Below are positions 9,711 through 20,339 of a stretch of 64,000 bases of DNA, piece after piece. The translations under genes were made by a program, and so were the position numbers. The notes under the pieces are model-generated. The model worked only from the letters and a program-made list of their open reading frames with translations. It was not told the DNA's origin and did not search any database. Position 1 is the stretch's first letter, and the number at the start of each line of letters is the position of its first letter. Source of the DNA: Euglena gracilis. Lineage: Eukaryota; Euglenida; Euglenophyceae; Euglenales. The stretch is taken from NCBI GenBank assembly GCA_039621445.1, contig CP154956.1:75554192-75618191 (forward strand), written 5' to 3'.

Positions 9711-9850
9711 AACACACCAGAACAGAACAGCCGGCAAGGAAAGCAGGACCTCACCATCTCGCAGTGCGGAGCCCGAATGGTCACACACCAGAACAGAACA
9801 GCCGGCAAAGAAAGCAGGACCTCCCACCATCTCGCAGTGCGGAGCCCGAC
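9711..9850. repeat. Tandem ~70-bp direct duplication upstream of the DIRS-like element
   Basis: Two nearly identical copies run from about 9711 to 9779 and 9782 to 9850. Each starts CACACCAGAACAGAACAGCC and ends with a GCGGAGCCCGA stretch. A looser third and fourth echo (CCGCCGGCGAA, then GGTCTCACAA or GGCTCACAA) occurs at about 9931 and 10421. They may be part of the terminal repeat system of the DIRS-like element. Confidence 0.7.
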
Positions 9851-11333
9851 TGGTCCTTTCCTTGAGGGAGTGCTAGAAAAAGGCACTAAGCAGGGACTCC
9901 TAACCAAGCGAAAAAAAACAATTCAAACACCACCGCCGGCGAATAAGGCATGGTCTCACAAGGGCAAAGTGCGGAGCCCCAGGTGTCTGGCCCGTTCGCC
10001 CGCGGCGTTTTTAATGTCTTGTCGGAGCGTTTGGCTTGGGGCCCACGTTTGGTCCCTGAAAGGCTGAGTCATATTTTTTCTTCGAAAGCCGGAAGGCAGG
10101 ATGTTCAGCAACGGGGAAAAAAGGAGAGTCGGCTCGGAAGCCAAAGCAAAACCATGGGAAGCAAGGGGGGCGTCAAGTATAAAAAAATGTTCAGTTTCAA
10201 GTTTTGAGCTCACTTAAACGAAAAACGAGTCGGACAAGGACTTTTGAAGTCGAAGGAGAAAGCTAGTTTGGTGAAAGGAGCATGGCCTTGGCCGCCCCTC
10301 ATCCACCTTTCAGAGAGGGAAAAACTTCGCCTTCCAAAAACCCCCACTGAGGGTCATGTCTCCATGTCGGGGTCGCCCCGATGGCCAACTTCCGAGAGGC
10401 GCAAAGCGGGCAACAAAAACCGCCGGCGAACAAAAGCATGGGCTCACAAAGGTCTTTGTGCTTCGCCCTCGATGTCTCTTCCTCCCTGGTCGGTTGTCCT
10501 CGACGGAGTGCGAAATCGAGCGACACCGCCCTCGGTGCCCCTTCTCCCTGACCAGTTTTTATTTGAGCGCGTGCGGGAGGACTTTTGGGACTTGGTTGAA
10601 ATTCAAAATTTGTCGAACCACCCACCTTTCCCGGTATGTCGGACTTCTTTTCGAACGAAAATTTGGGATAATGAATGCGGGGCTCTTGGTTTGCGCTGCC
10701 CAAAATGCATTTCCATCAACAATCGCTGACAAATATTTCATCCATGCTCTCTTTGTTTGCCAAGAAAACCCCCCAAAAATACTGTGCAGATCTGGACTTG
10801 TGGAGAGATTGTCAGAAGCCAAGTTGTTCCATAAGATCCTTGTAGGCGTTCTCAGACTCCTGCGTGGTTCGAGACTGCTTCAGATCTACAAAGACACGTG
10901 AAGGAGAACCAAGACTTTCCCCAATTCAATCACCTCCTTCCTGAAACAAGTATTTTGCCCCTGATCCATCTAATCCATCACGCAGGTGCTTCCAACATCA
11001 ATTCCCACTTCTGAATTATTTCTGCCGCATCATTCTGCACAATGCCTTGAAGTGAACCTGCAAATCCTGAAGCAAAAAAAAATTCAGGGGAGAAAAAATA
11101 ACATGCAATTCCAAAATGCTCAAGAATGAATGTAATAAACCCCAAATATTTGTTTGTTGTGATGAAGTGTTTTGGTGATAATTTCTTGACTGTGCGGGAC
11201 TATGAGCAACTCTGCAATTATGCAATTATGGGTACTAATAGAGGTCCAAGATGATTCACACTTTGGCGCAATTTCACAAGCAGTTGCGCCACACACAACC
11301 TTGGCCCGACCCGCTTCCGAACGCCTATCATAC
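9851..11333. other. Non-coding stretch right of the DIRS-like element
   Basis: No frame with motif or coding bias was found. It contains the echoes of the 70-bp duplication and, to about 10600, a moderately GC-rich stretch likely to be element terminus. Beyond ~10900 it is AT-richer and looks like host intron or intergenic DNA. Confidence 0.4.
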
Positions 11334-11515
11334 CAGCGGCAGGAAGGAACCAGGAGGCCGGGGCGCACCGATGTCGTCGGGGAGGGGGGCCAGGTACGCC
11401 CTCGGGCCGGGCCGGCCGGGCGGCTCCGTCGCCGACCCCTCCCCGGTCTCCGAGAAGGGGCGGCGCTTGCCCTTCCTCTTCGGGGGCGGCGGCGCCATCG
11501 AGGGCGGACTCGGGC
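11334..11515 (-). CDS. Candidate exon: Pro-rich, basic (possible KHDC4-like C-terminus)
   Basis: This GC-saturated frame is bounded by GGCCAG (acceptor) and GTATGA (donor). It encodes PPSMAPPPPKRKGKRRPF followed by an Asp/Pro/Gly-rich tail, with every third position G or C over most of its length. KHDC4 homologues have a Pro-rich tail with a KRRF motif after the KH domains, and the exon lies downstream on the same strand as the KHDC4-like exons. Assignment to that gene is an inference; several intervening exons would be missing. Confidence 0.4.
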
Positions 11516-11740
11516 CTGGCCGGGCAAAGGATGCCCCCAGTGGGACCCCCCATGGGACCCCGGCACGGCACTGTTGGCCGGCGGCCCCCACCGGATGGAC
11601 GCAGCGGCCGGCAAACAAGCCCTGAACTGTGTTGGGAGGGGTCAGGCCAGACCAACCCTTCCCCCCGACACATATCCGCCGAAGTGCTGTGCAAACCAGT
11701 GAGGGTTGTGGGTGGCGGTGCCTTCGGAGCAGGGAAACAA

Positions 11741-11830
11741 GAGCAAGCCCCCCCCATGACCAACGACCGGCAATATCTGTCCTCCGACCCGGGGGGGGGG
11801 GTCAGTCGTTAGCTGGGCGTTACCCAGGAC
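11741..11830. repeat. Partial family A element (G-run, inverted ends)
   Basis: It contains CCCCCATGACCAACGACC, a central CTCCGACCCG11 stretch and TCAGTCGTTAGC. This is a degenerate form of the family A terminus seen at 29210, 39427 and 55981. Confidence 0.5.
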
Positions 11831-11949
11831 ACCCATCATTTTTTAATGCGCCGTGAAAAACCTTCAAAGCCCTCAAAATGACTTATAATCAGGCTATCGC
11901 TTTAAAGATAGGGGGCCACTGGCAAGCCATTTTGTTAAACACTGGAAAA

Positions 11950-12330
11950 TGGAAAAAATGGACCAGCTAGAGCCCTCTCCCCCCCGGGGGGGGTCCCGCG
12001 ACTGGAAAGAAAACTCCTCCCCCCTGGGAGGGGGGTTCTGCTAGAAGGGCTGGCTGGTGGAAAGTTTTTTGACTGAACTACGCGAAGGCTTTTGGACCCC
12101 AAAAACTGCCAAAAAAGCCCAATTTTGGCCACTTTTGGGTTTTTTCTTGGAACAAAATCAACCAAAAATGCATAAAGAACCTCATGTCCACCTCGGGGCA
12201 GCGCCGGTCTGCTAGGATTTCCACTAGCCAAATTTAGACTGGCTGCAGTCCAGCCCCCCACTTTGGGGGGGGGGGTGCTGCGAACCCTGAAGCTCATTAA
12301 TAGACTGCTTATAATTGTCTTGAACTGAAA
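11950..12330. repeat. Family C dispersed element, copy 1
   Basis: Both ends match 42365-42690. The left part has ATGGACCAGCTAGAGCCC followed by a C/G-run block. The right part has TGCTAGGATTT, then CAAATTT, then CCAGTCCAG-type sequence with a C run and TTGGGG before a TGCAAAGCC/TGCGAACCC stretch. Coding content was not seen. Confidence 0.5.
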
Positions 12331-13109
12331 TTCCGGGCCTGTGAGAACAGGTGTGTGAGGCACACCTCGTGGAGGGGCGGCACCGGGCTGACGGTCGACG
12401 GGGTTCTGTTTGGGGAACGGGTGTCGGAGGCAAACACTAAGAGGTGACCTCTTTCCAACGCGACCAGAAAATCTGTCAGATCTCCAGGAAGTTTTTCGTT
12501 CCTTTATTCCCCTGTGCAGTTCTACCCCTTCCACACGCCCACACCACCATAGAACTATAGAATATGAAAATGAATATAATACCATGTTGGATAATATTTG
12601 AATCCTGCTTTGCTTCGGTCACAGTTGTTTTCAATGTTCAAAATATTTTGGGGCAACTGCCCAGACTGTTTTTTTTTTGAAAAGCTTTTTTTGGAATTTG
12701 GAAGAGTTTTGTTAAACAACAGCTATTGGGCACTTTTTTTGAGATTTTGTAATTATGGGTCGAACAAAACTGTAAATATTTAGCATTGAAAAAAACAACA
12801 AAAATATCAAGGTCGAAGTCGTTACAGCGATTAATTCATTCCAAACTGATTCGCAACTTTAAAACAGATATGAGACGAAATGTTTCTGGCTTTGCTGTTG
12901 TTTTGGAGCATGTGTTTCTCTTTTGAAATTGCGAGCATTGGACGTTATTTTGAAACGAGGCAACAATTTTTTGTTAACCGATTTAGATTGGTCCAAATTT
13001 AAACAAGCCCTTGATGGCTTGGATAGCAGAGGCAGGGTTTGATACAGTGGGATGTCGGACACCCTGGTCCATGGGGGGGACATCCTCCTCCTGCATGGTG
13101 GCGGTCCAG
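12331..13109. other. AT-rich non-coding stretch
   Basis: No exon-like GC island, conserved frame or repeat is apparent apart from short homopolymers. Confidence 0.4.
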
Positions 13110-13260
13110 GTGACAAATTTTTGTCCTGGCGCAAAGCGCCGGGGCAAAGAATTTTGTCCCCGAAATTCCATTTTGGGAACTTTTGGGCAAAAATTTGTCA
13201 AAAATGCTGAAAATTTTCGGCGCAATGCGGCGGAAAGAAATATTTGACCTTTTGGGGGGT
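13110..13260 (-). repeat. Hairpin module, copy 1 (minus orientation)
   Basis: It holds a strong hairpin at 13126-13144 (stem CCTGGCGC paired with GCGCCGGG, loop AAA) and a degenerate second one at about 13216-13232. On the minus strand the order and spacers match 29421-29560: hairpin, then AAAATTTT, TTTTTGACAAATTTTTG, and the second hairpin. Confidence 0.6.
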
Positions 13261-13486
13261 CTTGAGTAAATCCCCCATTTAAGTGCACAAGATGCGAACA
13301 TAATTGGACCAGAGTTTCGGACCCTCAGGAGTGCGACACTCACTTTGGGCACTGCCCGAAAGTGGTTAAGTGTAAAATGGCTTTTGGGGGGTGCGCATTT
13401 TTCACTTTCTGGCCCTTGGGGTGTGACACTTGTTTGGGCGCTGCGCACCATTTGGCACTGCACACACCGGGGGGAGGGGAGGGGTT

Positions 13487-13627
13487 TAACCCCCCCCCCC
13501 GGTCGGTCCAGACGACACTATTGTTTACCAATCACAGGGGGGGTCACTTTCCACTTCAAAAAACCAATCAGTCAATTTCAAAAACCAGTCACCCAGTTCC
13601 TGCCCTCCCGGGGGGGGGGGGGATTGG
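13487..13627. repeat. Family D element, copy 1
   Basis: It starts with a C10-GG block and CGGTCCAGACGAC. It carries GGTCACTTTCCACTTC, CAATCAGTCAATTTC and AAAAACCAGTCACC, and ends in a CCCG12 block. The same phrases (CAGTCAGTCACT and AAAAACCAGTCA) recur at 16957-17290 and 35940-36262. Confidence 0.5.
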
Positions 13628-13639
13628 TCCTTCTGTCCA

Positions 13640-13918
<279 letters not shown>

Positions 13919-14041
13919 CGTGCGTGCAGGTGTGTGTGGCTGCTCAGCCGTTTTTGACAAGAACAGGGGAAAGACTGTCGCTATTCATCCGCACCCTCAG
14001 ACTCACATGAGCGGGAAAGACAGAACGAAAAAAGGACACAC

Positions 14042-14106
14042 CTGGTCGTGGATCCCTGTTGGCACACCCGATGGCGTCGGGGTTGGTGTCGGCAAAGGCC
14101 CGCAGG
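14042..14106 (-). CDS. Candidate exon, reading frame ambiguous
   Basis: Bounded by GCCACAG and GTGTGT. One frame has high third-position GC (LRAFADTNPDAIG); another (PLPTPTPTPSGV) keeps phase with the exon at 14217-14287 and would give a Pro-rich tail like that of KHDC4 proteins. I cannot decide between them. Confidence 0.35.
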
Positions 14107-14216
14107 CTGTGGCGAAGTGAAGGGAAGGGGAAAGGTTTTGGCCAGCCCCCCCTCCCACCCCGGGCTGACACTGTGGCGGGGAGGGAAATGGCCCCCTACA
14201 AGGTGGGCCAGCGTAC

Positions 14217-14287
14217 CGTTCCAGGGCACTTGACCGCCGCTGGGTGCGCTGGGATCGGCGGTGGCGGCGACAAGGCGACCGCTCTGC
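14217..14287 (-). CDS. Candidate exon after the KH domain
   Basis: Bounded by TTTCCCCAG and GTACGC. The 71 bp begin with the single base needed to complete the Arg codon left at 14829, so it joins the KH exon in phase. It encodes a small Ala/Ser/Pro-rich segment (VAATADPSAPSGG). Probably part of the KHDC4-like gene. Confidence 0.4.
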
Positions 14288-17200
14288 CTGGGGAAACCGG
14301 GCCAGGAGGTGTGTATCAAAAAAAAAACAGGGCTGAGGGAGAAAAGAAGCTCTGGAATCCCCAAAGAGCCACCAGATTGCATTTTCTCCGAGCGGAAAAT
14401 GAGAAGAATGGGGTCTGGAGAGGGCACAGAACAGGGCCACTGGAGAGCAAACAAATGCTATGTGAGCCAGCCGACGGGTGGTGACGATTAACAATAAACC
14501 ATTGCTTCCAGAAAGCTGGCCACTGCTGGCCCCCATCGAACGTCTACAACAGGGATGCCTGACAAGCAGTATTGGCCACAGTACCGCTTTCAAGGAACCC
14601 ACTACAACGATGAGATTGGGGCTCCCAGACTTTGGCCTAAGAAACATAACACTGCAATCACCACCCTCCCCTTATTTGTCTCACTGTGTGCAGGGAATGG
14701 TCACTGAAATATTGGAATAATGCCTCACCCCCAACCCAGTTTAACCACTCAGACAAGACGTCTACTGAGCGTTCCAAAAGACTGGGCAGGGTGGGAGACT
14801 GTCCAGGGAGGTCCCACCGGAGGCAGACCGGTAGTGGGCCAACTGTTGCCGCACAGCGCGCAGGAGGTCCCGGCACAGCCGCACGGCCGCGTCCACCGCG
14901 TCCCGGCTGCTGGCCATCACCGCGAAGTGGAGGGCCTCACCTGGGCCGGGAGTGGGGGGCAGCGACCAACCCCCCCCCAGGGGAGTCCAGTGGAATGGGA
15001 ATGGGTCCGTCGGGGCCGTGCTGTGAACACCCGGGACAGGGGCGGGGGGTGTTTTGTTGGGCACCGGACTCCCGCGTCGGACCCTCAGGCTGGCTGAGGA
15101 TGGAAAGATGGCCGGTGAACTCATCCCCAAGGAACAAAGGTGTGCCGTATGCTGTGTGATGAGGGATCCGAAGAAATGCCTCAAAAAAGGTTGTGAACCC
15201 AGACCGGCTGCATGGACAGAACACGAAAGACTGCTCGCGTGATTGCCACCACAAAAAAAAACACAGGTGATTTCCAAAGCAAGGACGAGGAACAGCCGAA
15301 CCTTCCGCTGCCGCACCGTAGGCCAGTTCCCCTTGCAGGGTCACCTCACACGCACTGCCGGCGGTCACTGCGATATGGTGCAGAAACCGGTCCTGCAAAG
15401 ACGCGGTACACACCCCAGCCATGGAAAGGGCGGCCGCCTGTTCCAGGACTGGTTGCAGGAAGTTAGGTGCCACCAGGGACCTGGCAAGATTTCCAAGACT
15501 TCCAAGATCCGGACAGTTTCTAAAACGTTCCCTGGGGGGTGTTGTGGGGATGGGATGATATGCTCAAACACTTGCCAGTCCTGTCGACCAACGTCCTGTT
15601 TGTGGGGTTGAACGTTGGGCCAGCCTTTTCTGTTTGCACGTCCTCGCCTGTCTTTTGCATGTCAAAAAAATGTTCCAAGAATGTGCCGCATGTCAACAAA
15701 CACACTGTATATACGGACCATAACGTGAACAGGCAAAAATTAGATAATCCTGTTTGTGGAATTTCGCTCGATTTGGTCCAAATGTTGGGCCAAATTGAAT
15801 GGAAAATTTGGGCTGGCCGGAGAAAGGCTGCTGGCTGACCTTCGCAATGAGGGCCGTCCTGGGGTCGAACCAGGTGCCAAAAAAAATCGAAATGCAATAA
15901 TGCCACACAAAAAACTGCCAATTCTGGAAAAAAAATACTTATTTGACCCCAGATCTGCCCTGGCCAGCCTTTCTGCACCCTCAAAAGCGAAGAATCCGTC
16001 ACTTCCAGCCACCCTTCAGGCAGGTGGAAAATAAATAAAACTCGTCGATGGGGGGTCCGGGGCTGGAAAAAGGCTGATGACTTGGAAAAAAGCTGCTGGC
16101 TGGCTTGAACCCCCAAGGGGATGGGGTCAGATTTTCTCAAGCAACGTCCTGTCAACAAACCCCAGGGAAAAAACACCTTGTGCGATAGCTCAAACATAAG
16201 CTCAAAAATTGTTGCCCCACCGCTCCAACTTATGACGACTTACTTTGCACCCTCCCCTTGTCCAAGTCGCAGCCGTGAGCACACACCTAATGGACAGCAC
16301 ATTTCTGGAACATTGCATTCTTTGGGAATATCTGCCAAAAACCTTTGCACTTCAGCAATGCTGCTCAATTACAAGGATTTGAAAGAAAAGTCCCAATCTC
16401 AGCCCCACCAAGCGGGTCACGCAAACACAACACAGCTGCACACGTCTGGGCCGCAGGCGACCAAGCAGCCCGAAGGCAGGGGGCACTTCCTCGAAGCCCT
16501 CCACGGGCACCTTGGCGATCCCCTGCAGGGCATAATTATAGAATCGTTGGGAAACGGCGGGTGGGTGGAGGAACAGAACAGAGGAAGACTCAACACAGGC
16601 GTGTAAAAAACGCAAAACAAAAAAAAGACACACAAAAAATGCAAACACAAAAAAAACCATACTCGCGTGTAAAATACTCCAGGAGCTCCCACTTTTCTGC
16701 CTCACCGCCAAAAAAAAAAAAAAAATATTGGAGGCTGATTTAAAGAAAAGAAAAACACACAATAAAGAGGGTAGGGGGGAGGAACAGAGCAAGCAGAGAA
16801 GGAAACTTAACATAGGCGCAGTAAAAAAAAAAATTCTGGATGTTTCTTAAACGAAAAAAATTACTACCCGCCTCCTGCCTTGCCTGACCACGTTCTGACA
16901 ACCCCTCAACCAGGGCAGGGGGGGCCAACACACCGGTAGTGTGTGTTGACCATGCAATTTTTACCGACCCCCGGGGGGGGGGCGGGGGTCACTCCACTCT
17001 TTTTTAAAAACCAGTCAGTCACTCATTTTCAAAAAACCGGCCAGCCACCACCCCCCCCGGGGGGGGGGGTCGGCCACTCAGAAAAACGGCCACTTTCCAG
17101 TCACTTTAGGCCATTTTAGGCCCAAAAATTTTCCGGCGCCTTCGGCGCCGGGGTCACTCAAGCCACTTTTGACCACTCCTGGCCGACCCCCCCCCCCCGG

Positions 17201-18888
17201 GGGGAGGGGGGCCGGGCCAAAAACCAGTCAGTCACTCTAAACGAACCAGTCCCCCACCCCCCCGGGGGGGGGGTCGGTCAGTGCTTAAGCAATTGCCTGG
17301 TGTTGACACACAACACACAACACACCGGTGGTCGGTATCCAGGGTGGTTGACAGGCAAGGGGTGGGTGATAAATTGAAAAAAACCGCCCAGGGAAGAGGA
17401 AGAAATCTCCCCAAAAAAGGAAAATGCAATCTTTGCAAAAAATCGGAAGGCAAAAAAAAAGGTGTTTCCCCCCAAATGAAGGTGGAGCATATGAGTGGCA
17501 GGGGTTGGGGGGTGGGGCGCACCTCCCAGCCCAGCAGCTTCAATTCCTCCACCATGGCCGCGGCCTGGAATGCAGAATGAAATGGGTATCCAGTCAGCCC
17601 CCGGTGCCATCTTTCCGAACGTCTGAAGCATTTGCAGCTAGGCGGCCAAACGCCACACCGCCGCCACCGCCGCCGCGTCGGGGGCCGTCAGCCGGAGCGC
17701 CAGCGGCCGATCCCCTTCGCCGACGGTCTGGCCCGCCGGAATGAACCTGCGCCGCGGCCCCACCCCCTGCCGGCCAGCGCAGCCCAGTCGGTCACCGGGC
17801 GGGGGGGGGGGGGGGGGCGGGGCTGGCTACCCGCTGCGGGGAATTCCCTCCGAAATCCCCAAACTTGCCCCCTCCCACGTGTGAACCACTGACTCACCCC
17901 CATCCCCACCAACCTATTAATCCCCAGTGAAGGAAAAAATGAGACCGGCCTCGTGGAAGCTGTAAATAAAAATGATTGCCTGATGGCAAACGATTTACTT
18001 TGCAATTTCTATGTCACCAGACGTTGTTGGAAGTATCACAGGTTTGCCAAAAATTTTCAGATTTGTCGATCTCTGTTGGACAGCATTTTGAGTCATTTAG
18101 GGGGTCCGTATTTTGAACAACGATTCCTTGATCTACGAGACCCACTCATAATAACCCCTACAACCCCTATAAAATGCCTTCCTTCTCCCTGCCTTCTCCC
18201 GCCCTCCACCCCAACTGGGATTGCCACACTTTGGGCGGTGTTGAGTCACTTTGGGCCACTTCCAGCTAACTTTGGCCAATTCGACCGTTCTTTTGATTAG
18301 TTGGTGCAATTTTCACACATTTTGGGCAGCTTTGTCAACTTTTTGGCATTTGGCAATTTTGTCACAGTCCTAAAAAAAAAATGCGCAGACCCGAAAGCCG
18401 AAAGTTTGGCTCACAAGAATGTGCACCCATGCATAAGGGGAGCATAAATGTGGGGTGGTTCGGCACTTGAAAGGATGGTTATGGTCAAAAGATGGTGTGC
18501 ACTGCGGCAGCGTTGTTTAGGCACATGGCCGGAAAAAAAGGCTTCACTGAAAAGCGAGCGATTTCTGACACAATAATTCAATCGTTTATGTGTGCACCTT
18601 GAAATTCACCAAAATTTGGGAAACGCTGTAACGAAATATCAATTTTTTTTGAAAGTTACTCTATGCAAAAAGCAAAAGCAAAGGTGACCAGGGGGCAGTG
18701 TGCTTGGAGGAGGCAGGGGGGTAACAATGGGGCAACGTTCCGAAGGCTGATGCAGCGTCGCATGCACACCGGCCATCCAGGCAGACGAGGCATCCTGTCT
18801 TGGCACGGAGGTTCTCCAGGGTTAGCGACCGAGCCAACAGCGCGCGATAAGGGAGGTCGTTGATGGGGACACAGTGCATGTACGTCTC
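14217..18888 (-). CDS. KHDC4-like: KHDC4/Blom7/RIK-type KH-domain protein gene (multi-exon)
   Basis: Six core exons (18888-18770, 17746-17659, 17564-17523, 16522-16442, 15392-15317, 14940-14829) join with exact codon phase at all five junctions. They give ~217 residues matching the conserved half of KHDC4 (Blom7alpha) and plant RIK. In order these are INDLPYRALLARSLT, a DGRF junction, GEGDRPLALRL, AAAMVEELK, the KVPVEGFEEVPPAF block, FLHHIAVTAGSA, then GEALHFAV and RLCRDLL. The family binds RNA and is linked to splicing in animals and to gene silencing in plants. Introns measure 1023, 94, 1000, 1049 and 376 bp, all GTG...AG. The N-terminus (upstream of 18888) and the C-terminal tail are not certain. 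No internal stop interrupts the core. Confidence 0.8.
14829..14940 (-). CDS. KHDC4-like: KHDC4-like exon: C-terminal half of second KH domain
   Basis: Acceptor CCCGGCCCAG at 14941; likely donor GTCTGC. It starts with two bases that complete the Gly codon left by 15317. It encodes GEALHFAVMASSRDAV then RLCRDLLRAVRQQLAHY, matching the family's LH-x-x-I, then L-C-E-N-L-L helix. Confidence 0.75.
15317..15392 (-). CDS. KHDC4-like: KHDC4-like exon: KH variable loop and following strand
   Basis: Acceptor GTCTTTGCAG; donor GTGCGG. The 76 bp encode DRFLHHIAVTAGSACEVTLQ, equivalent to the family's Y-L-x-H-I-x-x-E-T-G-A-x-V-x-L-R-G. It leaves phase 1. Confidence 0.8.
16442..16522 (-). CDS. KHDC4-like: KHDC4-like exon: start of second KH domain
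   Basis: Acceptor GCCCTGCAG; donor GTGCAG. Exactly 27 codons in phase 0, containing KVPVEGFEEVPPAFGLLGRL. This corresponds to the family's K-x-F-V-G-L-E-x-A-P-P-T-F-N block. The GxxG loop is weak (LGRLRPRR). Confidence 0.75.
16957..17290. repeat. Family D element, copy 2, with perfect hairpin
   Basis: Located inside the third core KHDC4-like intron reading order (between 16522 and 17523). It contains four C/G-run blocks, CAGTCAGTCACTC phrases and the perfect hairpin CCGGCGCC-TTC-GGCGCCGG at 17133-17151. Confidence 0.6.
17523..17564 (-). CDS. KHDC4-like: KHDC4-like micro-exon
   Basis: A 42-bp exon between CATTCCAG and GTGCGC encodes AAAMVEELKLLGWE, phase 0 at both ends. Plant RIK has an AAAMIEEM segment at the same position. 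The intron before it is only 94 bp. Confidence 0.75.
17659..17746 (-). CDS. KHDC4-like: KHDC4-like exon: first KH-like domain, second half
   Basis: Acceptor GCGCAG; donor GTGTGG. It begins with one base completing the Arg codon of the previous exon and encodes FIPAGQTVGEGDRPLALRL. G-D-R-P-L-x-L is the hallmark of this family. Confidence 0.8.
18220..18360. repeat. Short phased T-tract stretch
   Basis: Repeated CACTTTGGG/CAACTTTGGCC units at about 10-12 bp spacing, similar in kind to the longer tracts at 29760 and 56120. Confidence 0.45.
18770..18888 (-). CDS. KHDC4-like: KHDC4-like exon: first KH-like domain, first half
   Basis: Acceptor CACCACCTAG; donor GTGTGC. The 119 bp encode ETYMHCVPINDLPYRALLAR, then SLTLENLRAKTG and VCLDG, leaving phase 2. 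This matches the family's E-I-N-D-x-P-x-x-x-R-x-x-L-T-R, then E-I-x-x-x-T-G-A-x-V-x-T-R-G. An earlier N-terminal exon is expected further right. Confidence 0.8.
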
Positions 18889-19699
18889 CTAGGTGGTGAA
18901 ACCACATTCACAAATCACACAGCACGCAGCACGTCACATTTGCAGCGGTGGAATGGGTGTTCATGCAGGTTTGCGGACGCCCACATGCACACACAAGCTC
19001 GCCAGAGACACATGCACACACACATCACAACATACAACACACAACATGCAATACACACATCGCATCATGCACACAGGCATGCATGTAACCAGAGGAAAGA
19101 CAAACGAACCCCCCTTAAATAAGAGCAACCCCCTCGCTTTCAACAGTCAGAGATGGAGGGATGCTGGGCAACAGCGGGCAGGAAGGGGGCTGGGGGCACA
19201 ACCATTAACTTCAGGGCACAACCATTAACTTCAAGGCTGCATCAATACCACCTCCGCCTCCCCCAAGAACACGTGTCAAGGAATCACAAAAACGCGGCCT
19301 CCGCCTACCGGAGCTGGGCAGCCTGCACCTGATCCGGGAAGTTGCCACCAGGGGATTTCTTAAGGACCCCCTCCCCTGGCAAAAAGGCTGCTGGCTGGAC
19401 CCCCCCCACCGAGGGGATTGGGGGGGTCCGGGGCTGGATGGGGCTGTGCTGGGCTGGGTTGATGAAAAACAAAAAATTTCTGAAACATTTTTGCCTTCTT
19501 AACGTTTTGATGGATGGAGCTAGTGTATGTGCCAGACATTGAGGGCGAGGAAGCTGTGATGAGAAAAAAAAATGCAGGGATAGGTGAGCTGGGCAGCCCA
19601 GTTGGCTGGCCAGCCTGCAGCCGGTGGCCTGGCCTCTGAGAGGCCGGGCTGGACCCAATTATATTTCACTCGACCCCGTGGGGGACAACTTCCTGGGAG

Positions 19700-19770
19700 C
19701 CATTCCAGCAACTTGACTTGGGGAATATGCACCATCATTGCGGAGCGGAGCAGAAACCACATTGATCAGG
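19700..19770. repeat. 71-bp direct repeat, left copy
   Basis: About 90% identical to 20101-20171. Both include CACCATCATTGCGGAG and CAGAAACCACATT. The pair flanks the exon-like island at 19882-19955. Confidence 0.8.
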
Positions 19771-19881
19771 CGGGGATTGCAGGGATTCAAAGGAAAAGGT
19801 GAAAGGGGAAAAGCCACTGCGCTGCAGACCCTCGCGAGGGGGGGGGGTGGCCGGCTCCAGAACAAGCCTGGGACGGCTCAC

Positions 19882-19955
19882 TGGAACTCGGCCAGGAGGC
19901 CGGCCAGCGCCTGGCGGCGGTAGAGCGCCTTGCCGCACAGCAGGTCGAGGACGCA
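19882..19955 (-). CDS. Candidate exon with Cys, unassigned
   Basis: Every third position is G or C in the frame VLDLLCGKALYRRQALAGLL, and a good donor (GTGAGC) follows. No AG acceptor lies in frame: a TGA occurs just upstream. The exon is probably real but its 5' limit is unknown. It may be the last part of the RING gene to its right. Confidence 0.35.
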
Positions 19956-20100
19956 GATTCATTCCGTGACCCCTCAACCCCAAACTCTGCCCTCGGGTGC
20001 TTGGGTAGACTGTCCAACACAAAAGGTCAGGTGGTATGGGCCGGGATGACCTGCCAAGGTGGGGGACTTTGTGGGAGAGGGGAGAAGTAGGTGATACTTC

Positions 20101-20171
20101 CCATTCCAGCAGCTTGACTTGAGGAATGTGCACCATCATTGCGGAGTGGAACAGAAACCACATTAATCAGG
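20101..20171. repeat. 71-bp direct repeat, right copy
   Basis: Partner of 19700-19770, 401 bp apart, same orientation. Confidence 0.8.
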
Positions 20172-20279
20172 CTCCTGTTTTCATTTGCATAACCCACCCG
20201 TTGACTCTCGACCCCCCCCCCCGTCAGGGTCACACAGGTGCTCAGCGAATCCACGGCCGAGGCCCCGGGCGGGGCACAC

Positions 20280-20339
20280 CTCCGCCACGGTGTGGCCGCC
20301 GCACTCCCGGCAGAACATCATGTCGTGGGCGTCGTCCCG
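20280..20339 (-). CDS. RING exon 3: last C-x2-C pair
   Basis: Acceptor ACCCCCAG; donor GTGTGC. Exactly 20 codons with AHDMMFCRECGGHTVAE. As the last zinc-ligand pair of a RING the spacing from the previous Cys is 27 residues, within the usual limit. A B-box-like FC-x-x-C is an alternative reading. Confidence 0.55.

Noticed and set aside
15054-15242. Plus-strand Cys-rich frame (CAVCCVMRDPKKCLKKGC)
   Set aside because: Low third-position GC, no splice sites of the type used by other exons, and it lies in an intron of the KHDC4-like gene.
15840-15875. tRNA-like GGGTCGAACC segment
   Set aside because: No matching acceptor stem or anticodon arm could be drawn; the T-loop consensus GTTCRA is not met.
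18661-18879. Possible RING finger from a C-x2-C...C-x-C pattern
   Set aside because: The same residues fit the KHDC4-like first KH-like domain block by block, and the exon joins the next one in phase.
19787-20020. Other frames through the 19.9-kb island
   Set aside because: Their third positions are not G/C-saturated, unlike the VLDLLCGK frame.
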